Source: Smittia aterrima (lineage: Eukaryota > Arthropoda > Insecta > Diptera > Chironomidae). From it: 64,000 nucleotides of DNA. Positions 15,001 to 29,182 of the stretch are shown here, piece by piece. Both the position numbers and the translations under genes were made by a program. The notes beneath the pieces were generated by a model. It worked only from the letters and a program-made list of their open reading frames with translations. It was not told the origin of the DNA and did no database searches. The stretch is from NCBI GenBank assembly GCA_033063855.1, contig CP093830.1:18910854-18974853 (forward strand), read 5' to 3'. Numbering within the stretch: the first letter of the stretch is position 1; each line of letters opens with the position of its first letter.

Positions 15001-16997
15001 CAGATTCGCTTAACTTCTTCTTATCTGCAACAGCAGTTTCATATTTTGCCATCACCTTCTTCTCGCCTCTTTCACTATGGGATTCGACTTTTTTTTTATT
15101 ATCCAATTGCTGTATTTAAATCGAAGGCGAGCAAGAATAATCCTCATTCATGACTTGCTGCTTTTGACTTTGTTTCTTCGCTCAATTCTTTGATGGTAAA
15201 TCGACGACTTCTTGTTAATAGAGCGAGTAAGCAGGTGACTACAAAACGGCTTCGACTAGATTACTGCGTGAAGCTGATTATGATGAAGGACTCGAATGTT
15301 TTAAATTAGAAATTCGATTCTCTTGGAGTGTCACATTGAATTAAGAGCAACCGCAGGTTAACACAATAAATCACTTGATTTAAAGGAAAGGAAACCAGAA
15401 ATTTTGGGAATGGTTGTGGCAATTTTTAAAGAAACATCTTCTGTGATATGGATCTGACGTTAAGGCTCTGATTGAATAACATTTGATTTGAGTTTATTGA
15501 CTTGAAGTGACTCAGATGATCGAGAAATTGAAAAGCTTATTATCGACTCTGAATTAAATCTCAATTTACTTTTCTTTCGACAGAAATCAATTTCATTTCG
15601 GACAACAAACCTCACATGAACCAACGGCTCGCATCCTCTTAAAACTTCTCTAAGAAACTCGTTTCTCGATTCATAAAAATAAATTACTCGCTCGCAGTCA
15701 TCGCTTCTCTCGTCTTTCATTCATAAAAGCTAATATTTTCGCTTGAATAGAAACAGTCAATGAAGGAGAATATCAAACACGATCTCTGGAAGAGTGCTTA
15801 AACCATCGGAATAAATTATTTATTCGATTCAAATGCAAATTAGAAATTCGCACGGATAACGACAATTTCTTGCTCGGAGATGAAAGCTTTAAAGTTCTTA
15901 GGTTTCAGATTTTAAATTTTAGATTAGTTTTCGTAGCTTTTGGATTTGTTTTATTTAAATCGTTGGCAATAACTTTCAATCTTCATGTTCTCATTATGTT
16001 TAAAATTTATTTTGTTTGAATCGATGTATCTTAATTAAAATGTTAAGTCTCTGAACAGTTTTTTCATGAAAGCGTTCAGACGTATTCATCGAAGCCACGT
16101 TTTCTGAATTGTTAGCCATCTCGTGATCGGTTTTACAAACATTTCTGAGCATCAGAGTGGAAGTAACTTGATCGTATAATTTATGGTATTACATTACTGC
16201 GTAAAGTAACTCGACATGATATTGTTGCTGTATTAAAATACCAAAATGTATTAAAAATGTAAAATACCGATTTACTCCACTCTGCTCGGCATCTCCCGGT
16301 TGCCTAAGTTTGAGGAGTTTGATTTTGTTGGCACTTTACATTAAACATTGTCGAGTAATTCCAACTTTTAATTTCAACTTATCTTTGGAAACTCTCGAGT
16401 TTTCGCATTCTGACGCCATCAAGAAGAAGAAAACTCCCTTCGAATAACTTTCTGTTCGATTGGACATGTAATTAAATTCTTTTCAACAACATGTCATTAG
16501 AGCTTTTTGTTCTTCTTTCTTAATCTTCGCTTCTCAAACCAAGAGAATGATTTCTTTCGATTGTTCACGTCCATAAAGAAATCGTTACATTGTAAACTTA
16601 ATGCGATCAAACGTGATTTCATTCACTTAATTCTGGTCAGAGGCTCCAGTCGATTGGAGATTGTACTGTTACGAATCTTCGTGATGAATTATATTTTAAT
16701 GGCTGAGTGGACGACCCTCGTCAATAATGAATAAAACTAAAACAAAAGTCTTAACTTAATTCCATTTTAAATCAACCAATTGACCATCATTATTAAAAGA
16801 AATTCCCCGCTGCATCACGTCAACTATTTTCTCATCTAAATGTTTTCGATAGAAGTGTTTCTGTATAAACATAATTAATGCGATGTAAATTAATCTGACA
16901 TTTCTCAAGCGCTTGGCAGTCGTTTATGTCTTAATTATGCCTCGCGGGGCGATGAATGAATTGAGAGTGTCAATGAGAAGTAGAGAATGAAACTCAC
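1..16997. other. AT-rich non-coding block (intron/regulatory/intergenic)
   Basis: I find no exon I can support in this stretch on either strand. Open frames are short (mostly under 110 codons), low in complexity and carry no recognisable domain. The DNA is rich in TTAATTAA, TCGA and ATTCATTCAT words, with a GAGT/GAGC run near 14040-14070. It lies downstream, in the direction of transcription, of the exon at 16998-17103, which ends in a donor site in an open frame. At least part of it is therefore probably intron of that gene, and further short exons could be hidden here. No tRNA, rRNA or mobile-element coding sequence was recognised. Confidence 0.6.
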
Positions 16998-19900
16998 CCA
17001 TTGATTCGTCCGATAAATCGGAGAGGCTCGGCACTTTCTGATAGCTTCTAGGTCCATCTTCAGGTTCCTCCTTGAGCAAGATTGGAGGTTCTCCATCGTA
17101 ACCCTGAAATGAGAAATAAAGAATTTTATTAGAGACGTGAACAGAAATGCTGGAAAATGTAAAGTGAAACCATCAATGAATGAAAGACGAGTCATCAGGT
17201 TGCCTCACGGCGAAAACTTCCATCGTAAAACAAGAGATATTCTGGTCATTTGCATGTTTACAATTCTCAGTCACGTTGGTCAACCGCGCCGAGGTTCTGT
17301 GCTTCGAGCACAGGAAACGTTTTTATATTCAAATCCACGCCGTCAGGAATCTTTCTCGATTACGCATTGAAGACATTAATTATTTCTAGACTTGACGATT
17401 GATCAAGTCTCAAAGAATTTTCGCTAGAAAATATTAAACTCAAGGGAGGTCAAAAGAGACGAAGAACGGCAGACAATCCCAACTAATTACCTCGAAGCAC
17501 AACAAAGTCCCAAAGCAGCAACAGGTAAACGAATTGCATTCATAACGAAAGGTCCGAGTTATGACAAAACTATTTTTAGGTAGTTCCGAGTTCGGAACTG
17601 ATGTGGAACCAGCAGGAAACGAGAGGGGAAGAAGGGAATCTCTCCTGCGATTTATGAACGTAAAACTTCACGGTTCACTTGCCAAGTGCACGCTGAGTGA
17701 ATGCCACCAAAGTCTAATTAACTGAAATTCAAATTTCATGTCGCTCGTGAAATGTAATATCGCCAGACATGACAGGGAATGAAAAGGAGAGACGAAGAAG
17801 AGCGACCACCGAAGTTTGATGAGAACCCGCAAAATGTTCCAAATAATCTTAAACAGTAATTTCTTCAGGACCCGCTTCGTTATTCGACTATCAATCAAAG
17901 CGCAGCACCGAAACTCGATACCGTGAATCGAGAGAAGAAGCCTTTGAAGAATCTTTCTTGAGGAAAAGTGTCGAATTCCAATAAACCAAAAACGAACGAG
18001 CAACGCGAACGTTGCGAATGGATTGTGTCAAAATGAGAAAATTTCTTTCGTAAAAGAAATATTGGCCAAAGTTTCGATTGTCACAATGATGAAGATTCCA
18101 TCTCGGAATCTGTTTCGTTTCAGTCTGAGAGCGATTATTAATTCACGCGATGAAAAATTCTCATCTGTTTGCGGCTCAGCAAGATCGTCGGAGTAAATTT
18201 TCTTGTTACATTTCGAGCGAGGCGCGATATGAATTTGTCAAAATATTTATGGCACATTGAGCGAGTGACGGTAAGGAAAATGATGCAAAACTGTTTGATA
18301 TTTACAAACAAACATTCGCGGTTGAATCACAGCGAAAGTTATTCGCGAAATGCGCGAAGTCAAATAAGGGATTTAATTAAAATTAATTCTCGCGGACCTG
18401 ATTCGTGATAATGAATACAAATTACGGAACATTTGAGTCGGTAAAGGCAAAGTCTTTTCTCGTAATTACTTGTCAAAATTAATAAGTCATCAAGAGTTTC
18501 TTAAAAACAGAGAGAAACGTCTTTAACAATGTAAACAGTTTGAAACTGGTCAAGTAAATATTGAGTTTGAGTCGGCGCTTAATTTGAAATGACTCGAGCT
18601 AAGAGAGTTTTCCAGAGAAGCTAAGTCGAAGGAAGTAAACAATTGAAAGTCCCCGAAAAGAAAATTTCCATGAATGAATCAAAATGTTTGCCGTTCTCTG
18701 TCTCAGCGTCAATGAAACTTTTGCGAGAGTCTTTGCAGATGAAAGAATGAACTTGAGAACGAGTTTGTCTTCCGAGACTACGAGCACTGAAAGTGAATCG
18801 ATCGCAAAGCCCTGGAGAATTCGCGAGAATGAATGGAAGGGGGGAAATGGTTGAGATCGCGGCAAACCGAGGGAGAAGATTAAAGTCAAATGACATTCAG
18901 AAGTTCTGTTTTTAGAATCGCTCTTGTCATGCTGCAGACAACGGCACGACCAGAAACAAGAAAATCTACATCAATTCGCGCACATGTGCTCAGTCAGCTT
19001 TTCATAACTTTGCCATTTAAAATTAATTACTGTCGATGTTGGTGCATCTGCGTTGAGTAAATCCGTGACTTCCCCTTAAAGCTTATGAGCTTGATACGAT
19101 TGAAAATTCAACTTGACAACGAAGTCTCTTAAGAAGCAAATGCAAACACATAAAAAGTGCAAAGCCAAACATTTAATTGTCGCTGTCAATTGTGCGTTTT
19201 TTTGCTGCGTGACACCGCACAATTTATATTAATTAAACTCGTACACGATTCCCGATCGTCGTTGCAACCGCAGTCGCAAGAAGTCGAGCTGAGAACAAGA
19301 AGCAGCAAGGAACGTAAAAGCGCAAGTTTTCAATGAATCAGCGACTTTCGATTCAATGAGAGTTTGTTAACTCTCTGTACGATTCAATTTAATGTTGGAC
19401 GCTCCCACCCTTGAGCATTCAATATTAAAATTTCATTCATTAATTAAGCGTTATCACAACATTTACTTCTCCATTTCGCAATCAACGGGGAATCTCTAGA
19501 ACGAAACGAGTTTTCTTACGAATGCGAAATCGCGATCGCGATTCGCGGCCTCAATCAAATGCAATAAAGCGAACAGATAAGAGAAGCGACTCAATAAAGT
19601 AATAACCGGAAATTTCCTTTCATATTTTCTCGCCGTCTCTGTCACCCTCGCCCTCCCTTCTTCTCCATTCATTCTATTGCGCTCAGTTGTAAAATTTAAT
19701 TTCATTCACAAAAAAAAACTTCATTCATGAACACAATTTGCGGTTTTCTTTCGCTCGATTCCTTCGTTGAAGCTTCGCGATGACTCGTTGTTATCAACAT
19801 TCGTTATCGTTATATAAGAAAACGTTCTTCAGCTTTGGTCACTCAGCTGAGGCCTTAAATATAATTCACGCTTATCTTATCTCGCGCCTAGCATGTTTTC

Positions 19901-22543
19901 GTTATCAGAGTTCTTTTTATTCTGTGGCCGTTGGCTTGCGAATAAGAAAAACATCGACTGGAACGTTCCCTTTGACACGAATCGAGAAAAAAGCCTTGCA
20001 TAGCATCAGCTCCAATACGTGACCTGCTTCTCTTCTGGAAGAGAAATGTGCAAGGTCGATCGAAAATTCATTCGAACACGTTTTCGCGTTTTTCAAGTGA
20101 TTGCTGGACACTGTCGCAGCTGTCAGTCTGTTTCAAGGGCTCGATTGTAAATCAAGCGAATCTTTACACGTTTTTGAAATGAACCGGATGAGAGCGATAC
20201 ATAAATTCCAATCGAAACTCGTTACAACAAAGTTCTGGCAACAATTTGAGTTATAACTTTCCCAACTGCTCACTCGCTTTTTCACACATTAATTGATTGT
20301 GCTCAAACAAGTTATTAATTGCAGTTTAATGACTCATTCATTCATTCTCGAGATAATCGAATGCTTTACGATCGTTTTCAGTAAAAACAAATGCAAAATT
20401 AACGAGACGAGCAGTCTCTTCAAAAAGAATTCTCCACTGAAAGTTGGCAAACCGCAAATTCCCGAAAAAAAAAACGTAACGAAATCTTTATAATTTCCTG
20501 CAGATCGCAATCGACGACCACTTCCGTTCATCTTTTCCGAAAAATCTCCAATTGAGGTAATCAAACTCCAAAGTACGAGTTAATGAATTTCCACGTCGCA
20601 AAAAGGCTCAACCGAAAGCTGCTGATAAGCACACATCGAAGGCGCGAAGAAAATAAATTAAAATCGCATTCAAGCGACAAGAAACGCAAAAAAAAATTGT
20701 AAATTGATAAGGAATCGGACGAGAGTTGATACGAGAAACGGGCATGAAAGTGAGAAACAATAGTCGCTGTTATCGTAGAATGAAACACGATCAACTAAAT
20801 AAATTAAAACTGACTGAGTTCTGAGAATTGTTGACTTGATAGCAACGGCAGTTGCGCGCCGAGCGTTCTGATAAAACGTTTTTCGATGTCGACTCTGAAA
20901 GCAAAACGAATAAGTTGTCACACATATCAAACGCAATGAAAACGAGAACGCTCGACGAGCGATGTGATGGAAAGTTTTTCTTCTTCCGCTCTCGCAAGTC
21001 GACGAAAGTAGAATCAATCTTAGGACAAATTTAGCAACAAAGTCGACTTGACTTGATGTGCTCGTAAAGAGATTAAATTTTAATTTATCTGGAGATTTAT
21101 GGGCAAGCGAGTTATGGTCGTCGTTCTGTTAGATTTATTTGTCAGCAGCATCTGGTGCTCGTTTTATTTTTGGAGAATCCGTTGATCACTCTTATCTCGG
21201 AACGATTTTTCATTCAGATTCGCGACAATGTAAGTAGAGCGCGACTCAGACATTCCGACTACATTAACAATATTAATTTCTTATCAACTAAACAAGCAAT
21301 TGAACTTCTCTTCGCCCTCACCCGATTAAATCATCCTCATCATCGTCAAAAATAGACGATGAAGCTTCAAAATCGAAAAGCGATAGTTTCTCTGTCTTAA
21401 CTCTTACAGACAAAGGCTGAGATTTTGTTGAGACCCCGAAACGATTATTCAATGAATGGGACAGCGCTTAATTTAAATAAATTTAATCGCGGCAATGAAT
21501 GCTTGAGGAGAGAAGTAGAGAGAGAGATTGAGATGTTTAGTATTCGTTGGTTGGGTTTTGTCACCAAGCCGTTGGGTCTACAAGCAATTCGACTGATTAA
21601 ATACATAAAAATATCGTTAAATCCCGAAAAACCTTAAACACGAGACGAACGAGAACTGTTTGTCGATTCGATATTTCCAACACGTTGCCCGGATTTCTTG
21701 TCATTCAAATGATCTTTAGCTTCTTCATTCTCATTCATTGTTGCCCTAGACATTTCGTTTTCATAGAATTTATGAATCAGTTCGTTGGAAAAACTTTGTC
21801 AATTTCTGTCAGTCAACGTGAGAAATTTGTAATTTCCCGGGAATCTCTCGAAGGATTGATTTCTCTAAAGGATTCAACTCACGACACTTTCAGAATAAAT
21901 TAATGTTAGTCGCGGTCTGATATTTTCAAGGAGCGATGATTGAAGAACGTCACTTAATATTGTCAAATAAGCTTCAAAACTTGAAGAAGATTTATTCAAA
22001 GTCTGCTGCCTATCTTCGTCGAGAAATATTTTGTTTAATGCATTTTTAATTAAGATGACAAAGAAGAAAACGATCGTGGTCATTCGATTGGAATATTAAG
22101 CAGAATTCTTTTTTCTTTTTGGTTATTCAAGTAGCAACCTCTCGATCGGATCGAGACAATAATTCAAAATGAAATTTCGCGTCGTTCATGGGTTGTCACT
22201 TTTTTTTAACGAAATAATTTCACATCGACTCACCTGAACATAAGTCAAGAACTTGACCGACTTCTTCTTCTTGCCCTTGCCGCCATTATTAAGAATTGGT
22301 GTGATCAGTGGGAACGATCCGTTTGTCGATTGCATAAAGTTTCCGCCATTTTGAGTGTTGCTCATTAACTGACTTGCCATCTGAAGTTCGTACAGAGTTG
22401 GTTTTGTCTCATAAAATGTTTGTTCCTGGAGCGCAATGTCCGCTAAATTTGCTTCATAGGTTTCCAATTCCATGACAAGTTGCGATGCACGATAAAGGTT
22501 TTCTCACATCGATCGCCTGACCGTCTTCAAACGTTCGTTGTTT
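16998..22543 (-). CDS. N-terminal two coding exons of an unrecognised acidic/regulatory-looking protein (partial)
   Basis: A coding exon at 22234-22473 encodes 80 residues from ATG and ends CAG|GTGAGT. It joins in phase 0 to an exon at 16998-17103 (35 codons plus one base), bounded by TTTCAG and GGTGAGT. A further acceptor (long T/C tract then TCTAG) lies at 22544-22545, so the first coding exon starts at 22543 with about 70 bases of 5' leader, and a non-coding exon must lie upstream. The protein starts with a Leu/Tyr/Gln-rich segment, then has a lysine cluster (KGKKKK, about residues 66-71), then an LKEEPED stretch that fits a SUMO-type psi-K-x-E motif, then a Ser/Asp-rich PSLSDLSDES run. 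I do not recognise the family. The large introns, the lysine cluster and the acidic Ser-rich segment would suit a transcription factor, but this is inference. Downstream exons are not identified. Confidence 0.6.
17104..22233 (-). other. 5.1 kb intron of the preceding gene
   Basis: This stretch is bounded by GTGAGT at 22233 and TTTCAG at 17104 on the minus strand. The two exons join in phase 0 and keep the frame open. Nothing else was recognised inside on either strand. Confidence 0.55.
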
Positions 22544-25500
22544 CTAGAAAGAAAAAAATATTTTATAAGTTTATCTTATCGTGGAATGACGCAGATGTGA
22601 GTCGTGTTTGTGAGTCGATAACAAACAAGACAGCTGTCGACTTCTAATTGTTTATTAAATTATTCTCTCTCCGTCTCTCGATCGACATCCGAGTAGGAGG
22701 AGAAAGGATAAATCTTATGATGACGATGACGTCAAGTTTGTGTAATTTTGCGAGACGAAAAATCTTTTTGTCGGCGATGAATAAAAAGTAAAAAGTTTGC
22801 AAAACAAATTGTCGATGAGCTTCAAGAGCAATCGGTGTAAACAAACATGAAATGGAAGACGCGCTGATAATGTATTCAGGCATGCAAATAAAGGCTGTAA
22901 AATGTTTGTTACTTAGACTCGAGTCGAAGAACCATAAAATTGAAAGGCAACAAAGGCTAATGCGTTTCCTCGAAGACACTTCATGTTCTTTCAAAGTCAA
23001 CGAAGTTGTGGCGTTCATTTTTATTACTCCCTCGCATAAACTTTGTCTGCAACTTGTGCATTAGCATGTGTAAGGTCGATAGAGTGAGAGAAGAAGAAAC
23101 GCATCGGGCACATAAACGATCGACACATTCGAGCGAAAAAATGAAGGAAAAAAAGTTCTCATCAAAGTCCAAAAGCAGATTCTTTGAACAAAACTCGTCA
23201 AGGATGAAATTCTGAGTTCATTGTAATTCGATCCTTCGTCTTTAGGGTCGCCTGGTGCATCCAACTCTCAAACAACTCATAAAATCTCTCAAAAAGAAAC
23301 AGACGAAGACGACAAGTTTCTTTCTTATTTTATTTAGTTTTATTTTTTGGGAAAAATCATAAAACAAAAGGAGACGCTGAAGATTGTGTAAGTCTCAAGA
23401 AGAATCCTTTTCGGGATTTGTCTGCTTACACACTTGAATATCCGTGTTATATTTCAGATAAAAAACTCTGAAATGAATTTCATGTTTCCAGCTCTGATAA
23501 TGAACTCTCCGGATCCGATTGATGTTTTGCATCGTGTAACATATGTTTGAGCATCGGTCGTAAATTAGAAAGCAGAAATGTTGCTGAAGACAAGAAGTCA
23601 ATTAACTTCTGAAGTTTTCAGCTTTTTTTTTTCGTGTGAAAAGGAGGAGAATCTAAAATGAATTTTGTGCAAAACTGCTGCAGCTCATGATTAATTGAAT
23701 CACATTTCTCGGAAACAACATCTGCTTGTGAGTTTCTCGCATTCGCGTCTTCTCTCTCATGGAATGAAATGTTTATCAACAAAAATGCAAAAGTACATCG
23801 AAGCTAAATGGAAAAGAAGGAGGAAAATATTTTCTTTGAAGTATTCTCATTCGAATCGAAAAGAAACGACGAAGATCATCTAAATATTTGCTTAAACTTT
23901 CTCGTTGACATGTCCTTGAAGTCGCAAAGGAAAGTTAAAGAGTTCAAGTGATATAAATTAAGTCCAGACGACAAAAGAAATTTCCAGACTCGCAAGCAAA
24001 CTCGATCTCCAAGTTATTATCAAAGGAAATGTCCGAGCATCCTGGGAAGAGCTAAAACAACAACTTTCGTCTTCTTCCTTATCCTCAACTTCTTGTAAAA
24101 CTCCGAGAGTCGTAAAGATCCTTGAATTATTATTTTGGGAAAGAAAAGGAAGATGCCGGGGAATTCCACTAGGAATTTGCGACGCATCAATAAAGTTTAC
24201 GATTTGAGGCCGCAATTTTCGCCAAGAGTTTTTAAAGTGATCGTAAAAAAATTAATGAATTCAGACTCTTGTCGGTTGCTTTAAGAAGATTTTCGTGGAG
24301 CCAAATTTGTGTCATATTTGTCGCAGAAAATCCATAAATTCGCTAAAAGCCAGAGCCCCGTAGTCGCTTACGAGCATAAATTAATCAAAAAGTTTTAATT
24401 TATTTGATGTAATCGACTGAGAGTAGAGCGCGCCGCCATTATCTCGCAAGTTTCTCTTCGTCTGACAATCGAAGCCGCCTACGCAACGAGGATTATGAGA
24501 ATATCGTGTCTGCAAAGTCTTTTCACTCCTCGATATTTCTTGAATCACTGCACAATCGATTCTCAGAGTAATTCTAGCTGAAAAATTTATTTGATCGCCG
24601 CATGGTGCATGAGATTGGGGAGCGAGAAGATGTTTTGTTCATTCGTCTGCTGTGCTGCTCTCTGAATGACTCGTTGTGTTCTGAACTTGAAACTCAATTG
24701 ATGATGACGTTGATTATGTGTAAAGCCGTTCTTATGTATGTCACGCATCAATTTTCGGAACTAATTTGAGTTTTGAAACGATTTCAGCGAGTCGCGCCCT
24801 TCCCCAACGTACTCTACGATAGTGTCACTCAATTTGCGTCAATTTAAAATCATTTCCATTAGAATAGAACGCTCAACGACAACCAATTCTAAGGCAGAGC
24901 ATCTCGATGCACTTTGCTCACTCGTATGAAAATAGAAAACTCGTTCATCATCACAACGTTCGACGATTCTTTCGTCTAAAATAAATAACAAACATGCTTG
25001 AGGAACGGAGCGGTCGTCTAAAAATAAGATCACATCGCTCATGAATGAGATGAATCGAGGAAAGTAAGAAAGAAATTATGAGTTTGGTGGAATTATCGAC
25101 GAAGAATAATCCGATTCAGTCTCATCTACGATCGGAGAAAGAAGAGAAGTAATTTGTTTCGGGAGCTTCCATGTCGATGCGTGTAAGTCTGATCAATCGA
25201 AAGATACGAAATCCTCAAAATTTTACGCTTTTATCGCGATCCCTACGAAGCCCCCGAACAAGACAAAAGAGTTTTTAATTTTTATGAATTCCTTTCCAAG
25301 TTTATCTCATCTCAGCGGTTTTGTTTTCACTTTGTTATGAGTTCTTCTCTTGCCTTCTCTACGATCGAATCTTTCACGGTTAATTTTTCTCTCGTCGTTG
25401 TGTTTTTTTTTTAAAGAAAACAGATTTCGTTGCTGTCAGGTAAGAAGAATCAAGATTCATTAAATTCATCACAAGTTTCTTGGCAAAGAAGAAACGTCGA

Positions 25501-28500
25501 TGTAATTGGGATCGCCGAAAAAGCGAGTGACACATTCGCAACGCCTCCTCCCAGAATTACAGAAATTCGAGAGAGAGAATTGCATTTGAGTTTCACCCTC
25601 GATCACCTGTTTCATCCAAGTCATTGATCCAGAAAATCTCAAACATCTTCAAGCCGTTCGCAAAAGTCTTTAAGAGCGTCTCAATAAGCCACAAAGAGAA
25701 TTCTCGATAATCCTTAAGAATCGAAGAACTCGAAATTAATGTTATTAACGGCGTTCAATCAGAACCAATTTACGAGTTGCTCGCAGAGGGAAAACATGAA
25801 GAGATCTGGAACTAAACATGAAACCCACTTGAAGAGCTAAACAGCACAAAAAAAAAGATTCTAAAGAAAGAAGGGAACCACAGACAAGTTCATTCGAGTT
25901 GCCTGCTTGCAGTCACCTGCCAATGTTCTTCGCCTTCTTCGCATCAAGCAACCCAAGCGAAAATCTCCCGAAAAAAAATAAGTTTTTATGGCGTGGATGG
26001 TGAAAGACTTAAACAGATAAGATTTCTTCTTTTTTGCTTCAAAATCCCTTACAAACAGAGACACAAATACATTTTAAGACAGTCAGTCGATCAGCGAAAG
26101 AAGAAAACTTTTTCGGTTATTCAATTCCATTTCACATGGTTCTCTCGACTGCCTTGTTGATTCTTCGAGCATCATGTGGATCGTTTTATGTTCCTTCTCC
26201 ACACACACACACACACGATTTCGTAATTTTCGGGGCTTGAGAGATTGAGGCTTCGCCTTTGCTTGCTGGCTGCAAACATAAAAGAAGGAACATATGGTTT
26301 CGTGAAGGATGAGATTTTTGGCTATCGATTCCATCCATTTATTCAAGTTTCATGGGAACCAAATCGAAAATTTTCTTATGCTCTCTGGTCAGTTGAGCTC
26401 TTCCCTTTCGTTTATTTAATTAATTTCGATGGAGAACAACGCGAGCAATTTCATTGGAAATCAACTTGAGTTCTGAGGAACAATTGAAATGGAATTTCTA
26501 TGTTTTTCACTTTGCCGAAAAGCAATGATAAGACAGAAGGACGACCTTATCAAATCGCAAATGTGATGCGATAAGACGACACAATTAGTAATCGAACACT
26601 TGTTCGATTCTTGGTTTTTCCAAGTATCAATTGACTTGAATCGAGGCTTAAGAAAATCCCCAGAGCTGCCTCATCTTCAAGCAACGACATAATAAACCGA
26701 TAAATCCCTCGACTCGATTTCATGAATGAACACAACGGTGACAAATTCTCGTGGCTCTTTACCTCCCCTAATTAGTAAAGAGATTACGTTAACAGTCCCA
26801 ATTGTCAATTTGAGCCTCTTTTGTTGTTCATGAATGAAAAAGAAAAGAAAATCTTTTAACAGTTCTAATGGACCAGACGAACGAATGAACGAGACGTCGA
26901 TACACACGTAGCATTCATTCATAAATCGAGAGGAGGCGAGAAATAAACGAAGAAAGAGTTGATGAATGAAGTAACAAATTCTCTCTTCCCCGCAACGACT
27001 TTTTTTTTCTCGAGAAACAAGCAACTCGCATAAAACCAGATGGAGATCATGATATTCTTGGAAGTTTGCGACGATTTTGACGAATTTTGTGGTTTTCTGC
27101 GTCAACTTTGTAGCCGGCTCGGTTTCAATTAAAGAGAGAGTTGACAATTTTTGACTTACAAGCGTTGAACATTACACAATAAAGCCTTGAGAAAGAGTCA
27201 ACTGATAACAACTACAAGCTCACGAAAACGGATCGAGTAAACAGCGAATCGAATAAACGATAAAAATGAGACTATTAGTGTCTCATAAAATGGCAAATGC
27301 ATCGGTTTGGTGGGTCATCACCTCGTTCGAAATGTAACCATCGCTTCCAGACGTTTGCGTTTATTGAAACCATCAGAACTGTTTAACTTGTTTTTATCTT
27401 TTCTCAAATATTATTATTTAAATTGCGATACCGTCAACGTTCCTCGCAAACGAAAACGATAACATTTCACATCGAAGCTCGATCTTGCGGCTTTCACTGT
27501 CGCTTCCATTATGATCAACAAATAAGAGCGGATCAACAATGTAGAATGAAGCGAGAAGAAGAGGTCTCGTAAGAAGAAATTATGGTTGAGGTTCTCAATG
27601 AAAACGATTCGAGAAGAGTAGCGCTGCTTCAACGAGCCAAAAGTGGAAAGCATCGCTTACAAACGATCGTTTATGGATTCAGGTGATTGCGCAAAGCTTC
27701 GAAGGAATTTGAAATTCTAATTTGGCTTCTTTTAGAATCGCAGAATTAGTTTCGACAGAGAACTCAAATGTTTGAAGAACTTTTCTTACCTTTCGACGAT
27801 TACAATTTAATCACAAGAATTCGAAGGAGTTTCTTTTCAAATTTAAATCAGATTGCTGATGAGGGCCTCTTATGCTAAGACACGAGACTTTTTTTTTTCT
27901 TCCAAATTATATTTTCATTCATAAAAAATCGCCTCACAAACACTCGCTCACGATCAAGCGACTTAATAACTTTTTTTTTCGTGTATTTTTTTTCGAGAGC
28001 TTCTAATTTTAATTCATAAGAAAATAATCACATGCGAAGAAACTTTTCTAGTGTTTTCGTATAAAGTTTGCTTCTCGTTCTCTCGTGGGTCTTGCCTGTG
28101 TCGTTGAGAGAAAGAAAATCTTACGAAATCTTCACTTTGACCGCGATCAATAAACAATTAATTCAAATATTATCGTTGTCTTTTTCTCAAAACTAATTAT
28201 CACACACAGCAACACTGAACTTTTTAATTGAGCTGAGTCTTCACAATTTAGAATCGTTTATCACAACAAACTTTATGATTTCAAAGTTTATTAATTCTTC
28301 TCAATTGAGTTTGAGTTGCAATGAGCAAGCAAAGTATTTGTCCACCGATCGGCTTAAAAAAGTAAGAATATTCTTTTAATATTTTGACTCGCACTGTCTT
28401 GAAGCACCTCTAGAGCAAGAATGAAGTGGAAAATCTTTTTTCTGTTCGAGAAGAGCACGGAACGAGAGAGGAAAGGCAAAAGCCGAATAGAAGCTTCATG

Positions 28501-29182
28501 TGTGCGAAGGCTGATAATAAGAACCCAGCTACAAAGTTCTTTCTCTCGTGTTCGACACAAACTAAACTCGCTCGATATCTTGTAGCTATTTCATTTTAAA
28601 ACTTTGTTTATCAACGATCGAGAAATGTGCTGAACGCTGCAACGTGATCAGCATAAATACATTGGAGCGCTTGGCTTATGTATGCGTAAATATGATTTCA
28701 TTCATGAAACCAGTTTTAGTAAAATTTTATGAATGAAGCTCGCCGATTGTGTTTGTAAATGAAAATTTTGTTGATAAATAAAGCGAGGAATGACTTTATT
28801 TCATGTAAGAGAGCCGCCGATTGAGAGAAACGTCAGCGATCACAGATTGCAATTTATGATTTGCAGTAGAAACAGTTTAATTTCTTCTTATCGTCAAGTA
28901 AAGTGACAAGCTTTCGATAGAAATGAAATGAAACATAAATGGGCAGCAGAAATCGTTGTGATGATTGATGGTGATAGCGAAAGAAGATCACTAGAACGGG
29001 ATCAAAGAAACCACCTTAAATGTCAAGAAGAAAATGATTTCTCAGCTGATAGCCGGTAATGGAAGTTTCAGTTGCTTTTTCGCTTTAGTTTTATTCCGAT
29101 GGGCTAATTAAAATTTCCTTGATTTCATCTGATTCGAGATCATTTTATTGTAATTTATTCAGGATGATAGAAAAAATTGCAA
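22544..29182. other. Non-coding stretch upstream of the partial gene and 3' of F-box gene 1
   Basis: No supported exon was found. The stretch should contain the promoter and non-coding first exon of the minus-strand gene whose first acceptor is at 22544-22545. A short (CA)n microsatellite lies at about 26198-26217. Open frames up to 156 codons (26677-27147 minus) lack domains and look like chance frames. Confidence 0.5.
26198..26217. repeat. (CA)n microsatellite
   Basis: About nine CA dinucleotides occur in a row within otherwise unremarkable non-coding DNA. Confidence 0.85.

Noticed and set aside
15460..15720. 86-codon minus-strand frame as a further exon of the 16998-22473 gene
   Set aside because: No acceptor in the required phase was identified, and the peptide shows no conserved-looking segment.
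26677..27147. 156-codon minus-strand frame
   Set aside because: No recognisable domain, composition like surrounding non-coding DNA, no supporting splice context.
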